From contig NC_053141.1 of the NCBI RefSeq assembly GCF_016808335.1, positions 19,289,756-19,353,755 on the forward strand: a DNA stretch of 64,000 nucleotides, given 5' to 3'. Numbering within the stretch: position 1 is the stretch's first letter; each line of letters opens with the position of its first letter. Source of the stretch: Panicum virgatum (Eukaryota > Streptophyta > Magnoliopsida > Poales > Poaceae). The position numbers and the translations under genes were made by a program. The notes beneath the pieces are model-generated. The model ran no database searches and was not told the origin of the DNA. It worked only from the letters and a program-made list of their open reading frames with translations. This document shows, piece after piece, positions 57,341 through 64,000 of this stretch.

Positions 57341-59826
57341 TCAAGTTGATGATGAAACAACTTGCTTGGGCTTCCATACCTGCTTCATGGTCACCGACCT
57401 TGTTGGTATAACCTCTGCTTGCTGTTCCATGGACTCTTTCTTGCGCATTCTTTGCAGCCTCCTCTTTTGGGTGTGAGACAAACCCGAAGGACACCACTTC
57501 GGCTGTAGATATTTTGAATCTTGTTTTATGTTCTTCTCACACTCCTTGCTGCAATCAATGTTCCTTTTGACCAGATTATTGCTAATCGGTCTTTGTGAAG
57601 CAAAGCTTGGATATATAGGAGGATAATAAATATAATATGACTGCATGTGCATCCTACTATAATCCAAAGACATATAACAAGGATACCAGCAATACCATGG
57701 AGCAATCGGTCCATTAAATGAATTACCTTGGCTCAAACTCGATTGCTCTTGAGACGATGACGGATTTGTATCCTTGACTTTATCCAGCCGTTCCCTCTAC
57801 CTCTGGACGTCTCCTTTCTTCTCATATTTGGCCAAGAGTTCTTTAAAACTCAGCCTTTCTTTATCTTTCTTGTTTCTGGAATTCTTTCCAGAAATTCCAG
57901 ATCGACCGGTCAGACCGGTCTGAGCAGACTTGGCGCCCTTCTTCTGTTTTTGCCCCCAATTCTTCAATGAATCTTCAGGGACCTTCTTTGCTGGAGCTTC
58001 CTGATGAGATTTCGAAGGCTCAGACCTTTCTTCACCAATGATTATATTTTTTTCTTTTGTTGATTCGGCTTGATTTGGCCGAATTAACACTTTAGGATTA
58101 CTCAATTCAAGCACATGTGTATGTGCAGGGAAAGGATTCTGGTCCACCTTCATTTGTGGAACAATTATTCGGCCCTCATTAACAGCCGATTGAATCTGTC
58201 TCTGAAGCACATTACAATCATTAGTCGCATGAGAGAAAGTATTATGAAATTTGCAATAAGCTCGCCGCTTTAATTCTTCAAGCGGCGGTATGACATGCGA
58301 CATCTTGATGTAACCATTCTTATTTAATTCATCAAATATCCTCTCACATTTGGATACATCAAAAGTAAATCTTTCTTGCCGATCTTTAGGAATCGGCTTA
58401 AGAGAACCGCAAGCGCAAGGTTTATCATTAGAGGACAAAACAAATTTAGCGGTATAAACATCTTTACCTTCATCGTCCGAACAATTGGAATCACACCCGA
58501 GCACATAAACAGGACGATTAGGTTTTTCATTGGACTTATGAGAATCTCTAGCTTCTTTAGCTCGGCTTTCATTAGCCAGAGCCTTTTGTAAGACTTGACT
58601 AACATCTAGAAATTCTTGTCCCTCTAGCTTTGCTTTATAAAAATCAAGTAAACCAGCAAAAGCTAGATCAGCTAAATCTCTATCAGAAATTGTCAAACTA
58701 TAACATCGGTTTCTAGTATCTCTAAATCTTCTAATATACTCATAAACACCTTCATGTATCTTTTGCTTAACCGATGTGAGATGTGACAATTTCAATTCAG
58801 TTTCACCACTAAAGAAATAATCATGAAATTTTTGCTCTAAATCAGCAAAAGTGAAAACTGAATTGGGTGGCAATGAAATAAACCATGTAAATGCAGCACC
58901 CGATAGAGACAAAGGAAATAACCTCAATTTGTAAATATCATTAGTGCTAGCTTCACCACATGTATAATAAATTGACCTATATGCTCCAATGTAGTTCTAC
59001 TATCATCACCAGTGAATTTAACAAATTCAGGAATTTTAAACCCTTGAGGATATGCAACTTAATCATAATTCTCAGGGTATGGCCTTTGATAAGATCGGCA
59101 TTTGGCTTTAGGCTCTATACCAAAAGTTTGCCGAAATATCTTAATCACCTCCTCTTTGATACTACCTGATCCAACATCATCGGCGTTAAGCCGATTTGTG
59201 ATCGGTGTACTATTAGGTTGAGCAAAGTTCGGCGGTGTGGAATGTCGCAACGAACTTACTGCCCCATATGGCACATTGGCATGAGGTGATGCATTATAAT
59301 TAATTTGGCTTTGCTGATTAGCCGAATTAGTCACAATAGCATTATTAGTTGGAATTGCCGAACCACGAATTATCTTATCAGTATTAGATGTAGACGCATT
59401 ATTACCGATAGACTTCATACCAAGATGTATTTCAATTCGGCTAAAACGGTCATCAAACATATCATGCATATTTTGACCAATAAATTCCAACTTATTATTC
59501 ACATGAGAAGAAACAGCATCATCTATAGCATTAGCTATTTCAGAATTAAGGACAGGCTGCTTGTTCTCATCGAAATTTACCTCAAACTGTGAAGCATCGA
59601 AGCCGGCATCCGTCGTGACCTTCCCTTGTCGGTCGATGGAGAAGTGCGAGATGTACTGCTTCATGGCTTCTTCCTCCAGCTTCTGGATCTCCTTCTCCTT
59701 CTCCTCTCTGATCTTCTTCTGGATGTCATCGAGAGCCTTCTGTTGTTCGGCCAAAAGTTGCTGAACAGTCGGCCTTTGGATGTTGGCGGCATCAACATCG
59801 CTAGGTTTAGGAATTTTACCGGCCAT
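57341..59826 (-). pseudogene. Gypsy gag (retrotransposon_gag domain) of the gag-only element, broken
   Basis: Starts at the ATG at 59826 (MAGKIPKPSDVDAANIQ), with an N-terminal coiled coil (QQKALDDIQKKIREEKEKEI). A TAA at 59059-59061, then a frameshift between about 58930 and 58960, separate it from the second frame. That frame carries the gag core (LSLSGAAFTWFISLPP, LEQKFHDYFFSG, YIRRFRDTRNRCY) and a CHAT-type motif (YCKFHNTFSHATNDC). A stop at 57797 follows KKGDVQR. Further down, 57736-57341 holds the usual C-terminal gag piece (KWCPSGLSHTQKRRLQRMR). The motif is translated in frame as QTGLTGRSG near 57900-57926. It would form the capsid if intact. It lacks any enzyme domain. Confidence 0.85.
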
Positions 59827-59845
59827 GGCAGCCGATTGATTCTTT

Positions 59846-59863
59846 TCCCCAGCGGAGTCGCCA
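59846..59863 (-). other. Primer-binding-site-like sequence of the gag-only element
   Basis: Minus-strand TGGCGACTCCGCTGGGGA, eight bases inside the 5' LTR end, similar to PBS regions of plant Gypsy elements. Confidence 0.65.
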
Positions 59864-59870
59864 AAAAGTA

Positions 59871-60458
59871 TGTTGACGCCTTTCAGGATCAACACACAAA
59901 CACACTCGAACGTGCGGCGCGAAGAGGCAGCTCGCTGCAGCGCCTCCTGCGTAGACCGGTCAGACCGGTCCCTTGGAGCGGTCAGACCGGTCGCCGCCGG
60001 CAGAACGGTGACGAAGCCTACGAACGTTAGCCCGGGAAGACCCGTCGGGGCAGGCGCACGTAGGGTTGTTCTAGGGTCGGCAGGCCACCTAGAACGCCCT
60101 CAATCGACGTAGAGACGACGGAGGAACAGCAAATAGTAGATTGGAAAAGTTAGGGCAAGAGAAAAGTAAAAAGATAAAAGTTGTATTGATTTGATCGATT
60201 GGATACCTAATCGGCCGTGACCCTTTATATTTATAGGGTGGGGTGGACTTATCCCGCAAAAAATCATATTACAAGATCTAAATCTATTAAAATCCCTAGT
60301 TGTACTCGGATTCCACTTGGACCGGTCAGACCGGTCGACCCTACCGGTCAGACCGGTCGGCTGTTGCCGGACGGACTACAGCGTCTGACCGGTCAGACCG
60401 CTAGGGCGTACCGGTCAGACCGGTCGGTATTGTCGAATGCCAATTTTGATTGTCAACA
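59871..60458 (-). repeat. 5' LTR of the gag-only Gypsy element
   Basis: 588 bp. The main length difference from the 3' LTR is one extra ACCGGTCAG-type unit at about 59955-59970. The minus-strand TATA is near 60224-60235, and a motif array lies at 60318-60428. Confidence 0.95.
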
Positions 60459-60463
60459 ATATC

Positions 60464-60595
60464 TTTCTTCTCTTATTCTTCCTCCCCCTATTCATTCATT
60501 CTTCTCAAAAATGGAGGGGTGTTTAGAAGGGTATCCATTGATCTTGGGAAGGTAGGGGGGCTTGAGCCCCCTAAATCCCCTTAGAACCGCCACTG
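60464..60595. mobile_element. Right end of a CAGTGGCGGA-type hAT-like element
   Basis: Ends GAACCGCCACTG at 60595, preceded by GGGGGGCTTGAGCCCCC, as in the copy at 63674-63842. The left end was not found. The gag-only element may have inserted in it. Confidence 0.5.
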
Positions 60596-61160
60596 CCTTG
60601 AGGTGTTGATAATTACAACTGATCACTGGTTGTTTGCACTTTATTTTTAGAGAAAAAGTTAGTGCTGATCGAATCTAGTTGACGAATGCAGATACCATGT
60701 TGTTGCAATTTGAATCAACTAGCTATTGATGCTTGCTTATCTTTCTTTATGTTGTTCAATTTGACTTGAAAAATTAAACTTGATCGACTTGCTTATATAT
60801 CTTCTTGCAATATATAATGCACTCTTTTCAGTCTCTTTTTTATCAATCAATTAATTGCATTGTGCCTGCCGTGGTTATTATTAGACCATGTTGCACTTCG
60901 AGGGACGATATTATCTGCCATTGTGCTTCTTTCCCTGGCGACGTACTGCTTTTGGGCATGCATGAAGGAGGAAACTTAACATTGAATTTTGGAGCCTTGC
61001 ACTCGCTGGGCTCACGGTAATTGAGGGGATCTACTATGTGGCCGAAGTAAACACTACCAGCTCCCCAATTTTTTGTTTGTTTATTTTGCGTTGCATGCAA
61101 CATATAAATAAGAATTACCACTAATTAATTAAAAAACTATATTTATGTATCTATATGCAG
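60596..61160. other. Region of unknown content 5' of the CACTA element
   Basis: AT-rich, with a GC-balanced stretch at 60870-61015 (possible exon reading GDVLLLGMHEGGNLTLNFG) bounded on the right by GGTAATTG. No family is recognised. Confidence 0.3.
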
Positions 61161-61205
61161 GTTCTCAGCACCGCCATGCTCGGACAGATAGTTATGGGCA
61201 AGGCA
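61161..61205 (+). other. Possible exon interrupted by the CACTA element
   Basis: TATATGCAG precedes GTTCTCAGCACCGCC. The sequence continues after the CACTA element at 63465 (GTCGCAAGGGTATCG) for about 180 bp. Joined, frames with one stop can be read, but I recognise no protein. The exon idea rests on the acceptor-like AG and base composition. Confidence 0.25.
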
Positions 61206-63461
61206 CACTACCGGAAATCGATAGTTTGCCGTGTGCCTGCGATTTTGCCGTGTGCGAATTCACGGGCACACGGCAAATCTACTCTTTACCGTGTGCCAAA
61301 CGTGGTACACACGGCGCACTACAAACACACGGTAAAAAAACTTTTTTGCCATGTGCTAAGAAATAAAACACACATCATACACTCACACACGGCAAAAAAG
61401 TCTTATTTGCCGTGTGACTAACCCCAAGCACACGACAAACAGCTGACAACCCGACGGACGTTGGTCAACCATCATGGTTTGCCGTGTGCCCCTACTAGCA
61501 CACGGCAAAGGTGGTGCTTTGCCGTGTGCCAAGGAAGGCACACGGCAAAACATGACATTTTGTTGTGTGTAATATGGTGGACACACGGCAAACTTTTGCA
61601 CAAAACTTCAATTCTACCATTCCTAATATTTTTTTCTACACATACACTATTATAGCTGTTTCGTATCAAGTTTTCGTATTTTACTCTATCCGCTTAGTAT
61701 ATTTAGTCATTTTATTTCGTTAAACAAATTTTTTACCGATAAGGCAAATTTGAACTGTAAGTGTTTCGAATAGTGAAATAAAATAAATTAAAAAATAATA
61801 TTTATGTTAGTGAGTTTGTTTCAAGGAAATAGTAAGCAATTTTGAATATCTTAGTCAGGGACCGTGAACATGACCGGGTGTTCTAATCATTTTAAAATTC
61901 TAGAAAAAGCAAATGAAGTCTGAAAATTATAATTTTTGTCATGATATCTTGATTTCAAACGTGGATGTTGTGGTAAAAATTTGAGAATGTTTCACACAAA
62001 TTGTCACGCAGGCTGCTTACAAACTGAAGAATCTCCGGAGAAGATCAGTAGAGTTGAGAATGAGTCCTTCACATTTCTAGTTGAATTTATACTATAATTT
62101 AAACTGTACATCAATTTTTTTTGTATGTGCACCAGATAACCAGAATTGTTCTATCCCAAATTTGAGTTAATTTTTTGTAACTTTTTGAAAATTTTAACTT
62201 TTTTTAAACAAAACCGTATAAAGTAATATACGGTGAAATTGAGCTATATACGTTCAATTGACTTCGGATGTAAATAAGCTCCATACCAAAGTTGTAGAGA
62301 TCGACAAGAATTTAAACTTTGGAGTTATAAAATTTTCTATTTGAAATTGTTTTGTCCTTTAAAATATCATTATAATCTTTCCAATTTCCAATTTTAAATT
62401 TTAAAATATTCAAATTACTTCGGATGTAAATAAGTTATATATGAAAGTTCTAGTGCTCGATGAGATCTAAAATGTTCTAGTTTACAATTTTTTTATTTGA
62501 GCTTATTTGACTGTATTAAAATGCATTGGAAGATAGTTAAAGAAACATGCATGCCACATCATCAATCCAAAGCATAGAAATGGAGCTCTCATATTGGTCC
62601 AAAGAATATGAGCCGGATCCCCTCTCTCTCTCAAATCAAATTGCCGGCCTCATCTCTCTCTCATTTTTTCTCACCGTCTCTCTCCTTCACTCTTTCGGGT
62701 GCGAGCCAGTGGCCAAGGGCCAAGCTGAGCAGCGGGTGCGGAGCGAGCAGCCGGGCTGCGCAGCGGCAGTAGTACGCCGGCCGGGGGCTCTGCGGCGTGT
62801 CGGACGCGGGGCCGGCGACTGCGTGCAAGCTGGGGTCTGGGCGGCGGCGGTTGGCCCAGCAGTGGCTGCGCACCGACCGGGCGGCGCAGCGGGCCCGGAG
62901 CTGCCGGCGGCGCACAAGCCGGGGTCCGGGCGGCGGCAGCGCGTCGGACGGGGGCAGCGGCGCGGCGGGCACGGAGCCGATGGCGGCGGGCGCGGAGCCG
63001 ACGGCGGCGCGTCGGACGGGGCAGCGGCAACGGTGGCTGCGCGGGGGGCGACGCGGCTAGGGTGCGTGCTCCGGCGCCGGCAGCGGCGCGGCAGCTGTGG
63101 GCCATGAGGGATTTTTTTTATTTTCCCAAAAATAATTTGCCGAGTGTTAGAATAGGCACATGGCGAAAACCCTCTCTTTGCCGTGTGCCGCCCATAGGGC
63201 ACACGGCTAAGTGCCTGTCAGCTCCGTTGCCGTGGAGGACGGCGTCAAGTAAGTTTAATTCGCCGTGTGTCAAGGAATACACACGGCAATCTTTTTTGCC
63301 GTGAGCCTGATAAACGGCACACGACAAAGATGGGGTTTGCCGTCAGCTTGTTCGCCGTCGGGGCTTCGCCGTGGGCGGCGACGGCGAAAATTTCGCCGTG
63401 TGCATTTTGGGCTTTTGCCGTGTGTCCTTGGCACACGGCAAACATCTAGATTCCGGTAGTG
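61206..63461. mobile_element. Non-autonomous CACTA element
   Basis: 2256 bp with termini CACTACCGGAAATC and GATTCCGGTAGTG and 3-bp TSD GCA (61203-61205 and 63462-63464). Subterminal repeats of TTTGCCGTGTGCC and its complement GGCACACGGCAAA are dense at 61222-61590 and 63130-63445, as expected for transposase binding. No transposase is encoded. The core at 62690-63110 is very GC-rich with open frames on both strands, which could be captured DNA. Confidence 0.95.
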
Positions 63462-63464
63462 GCA

Positions 63465-63673
63465 GTCGCAAGGGTATCGTACAAGTTGTCGTCATCGGGC
63501 AACAACATTTCTGATATATGATGCCACAAAGGAAGTTTGGTGATAAGGATGGGACATGGATGCAAGTTGCTGGAAGGGTATATGTTGATGGTAGCACTGA
63601 TATTGCACGTCACGCTGTTAGCATTGGAGCTTCACTCTTCTTTTGTAGGATAGGTACATACATGTTTGTACGT
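63465..63673. other. Continuation of the sequence interrupted by the CACTA element
   Basis: Balanced composition, readable as KDGTWMQVAGRVYVDGSTD in one plus-strand frame after a TGA. Not recognised. Confidence 0.25.
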
Positions 63674-63842
63674 GCGTGGCGAATCTAGCCTACATACTAA
63701 CAGGGCTTATCTCCCTTCTTTTCTTCTTGCTCCCTTTTTTCTTCATTGGTTCTTCCCAAAAATAGAGGGGGCTTAGGGGTATCCATTCATCTTTAAGGGT
63801 AGGGGGCTTGAGCCCCCATAGCCCCTTCTAGATCCGCCACTG
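63674..63842. mobile_element. CAGTGGCGGA-type hAT-like element
   Basis: About 169 bp, left end GCGTGGCGAATCTAGCC, right end CTAGATCCGCCACTG. The interior GGGGGCTTGAGCCCCC is as in 60556-60571. The TSD is not clear. Confidence 0.6.
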
Positions 63843-63870
63843 CATGCATTGATCGGGCGGCTCCCCCATG

Positions 63871-64000
63871 CAGTGGCGGATCCCGCAGGATCGGGTGGTT
63901 CCCTGTTGGAGCGGCAGCGGATACCGCCCGAAGTCGGCGGCGCCCGGCGGCAGATCCCGTCAGGGCAGGCAGTGAGCCGTAGCATAAGGGGGGCAGCGGA
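63871..64000. mobile_element. CAGTGGCGGA-type element running off the right edge
   Basis: Starts with a perfect CAGTGGCGGATCCCG. The right end lies outside the window. Confidence 0.45.

Larger units (their letters stand above)
56657..60458 (-). mobile_element. Gag-only Gypsy retrotransposon (TR-GAG-like)
   Basis: 3802 bp with LTRs 56657-57235 and 59871-60458 (TGTTGAC...GTCAACA) and a perfect 5-bp TSD ATATC (56652-56656 and 60459-60463). On the minus strand there is a PBS-like TGGCGACTCCGCTGGGGA (59846-59863), a gag gene and a polypurine tract (57236-57250). No protease, RT or integrase is present, and there is no room for them. The LTRs are very similar, so insertion is fairly recent. ACCGGT motif pairs occur in both LTRs and once in gag. 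Confidence 0.95.

Noticed and set aside
60870..61017. Possible membrane-protein exon
   Set aside because: Two frames look protein-like over a short length, but neither extends to a recognisable family, so it is left as unknown content.
62547..63107. Frames in the CACTA core as a possible transposase
   Set aside because: Gly/Ala/Arg-rich, without the TNP2 or other CACTA transposase motifs.

Overview
This is nuclear DNA of a monocot, almost certainly a grass and probably a panicoid. The evidence is intron-bearing genes, a SAG39-type cysteine protease, and dense nested LTR retrotransposons, MITEs, hAT, CACTA and Mutator-like elements of grass type. No bacterial, organellar or rRNA/tRNA features were seen. 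Only about three host loci are well supported: a SAG39-like protease pseudogene (31171-32296, minus), an apparently intact SAG39-like protease gene (38461-39822, plus), and a gene for a five-finger C2H2 zinc-finger protein (42314-46162, minus).

Positions 1-30479 are one nested retrotransposon stack, readable from target-site duplications (TSDs). The outermost layer is a minus-oriented LTR (1-242 plus 29891-30479). It is split by a 29.6-kb Copia-type, pol-less element (243-29885, TSD GGTAG). The 5' LTR of that element is split by a roughly 4-kb solo LTR (879-19150, TSD GAGGG/GAAAG). That in turn is split by a minus-oriented, Tat-like Ty3/Gypsy element (2583-16853, TSD AGTAG). The Gypsy element carries an antisense, intron-containing accessory gene, and one exon of that gene is split by a further solo LTR (8424-9845, TSD CTGCT). 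The Gypsy pol is reduced to a gag-integrase remnant, and a 1.26-kb copy of its flanking DNA sits inside the element.

Positions 30480-46800 are the gene island. It contains a Ds-like hAT element (32862-33418), a 2.5-kb solo LTR (34127-36661, TSD TGTTC), an intronic MITE, a Stowaway MITE and the three host genes. Positions 46800-64000 are again repeat-rich. They hold Copia RNase H/RT remnants on both strands, a Tourist-like element, an LTR fragment, a Mutator-like long-TIR element (50709-51671), several CAGTGGCGGA hAT-like copies, a gag-only Gypsy element (56657-60458, TSD ATATC) and a non-autonomous CACTA element (61206-63461, TSD GCA).

The most unusual signal is a 9-bp-period palindromic motif (core ACCGGTCTGACCGGT). 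It recurs in at least three unrelated LTR-element families, differs in copy number between the two LTRs of the same element, and is read in frame inside three different retroelement proteins. All family names are from recognition of motifs and domain order. No database search was run, and difference counts are by eye.
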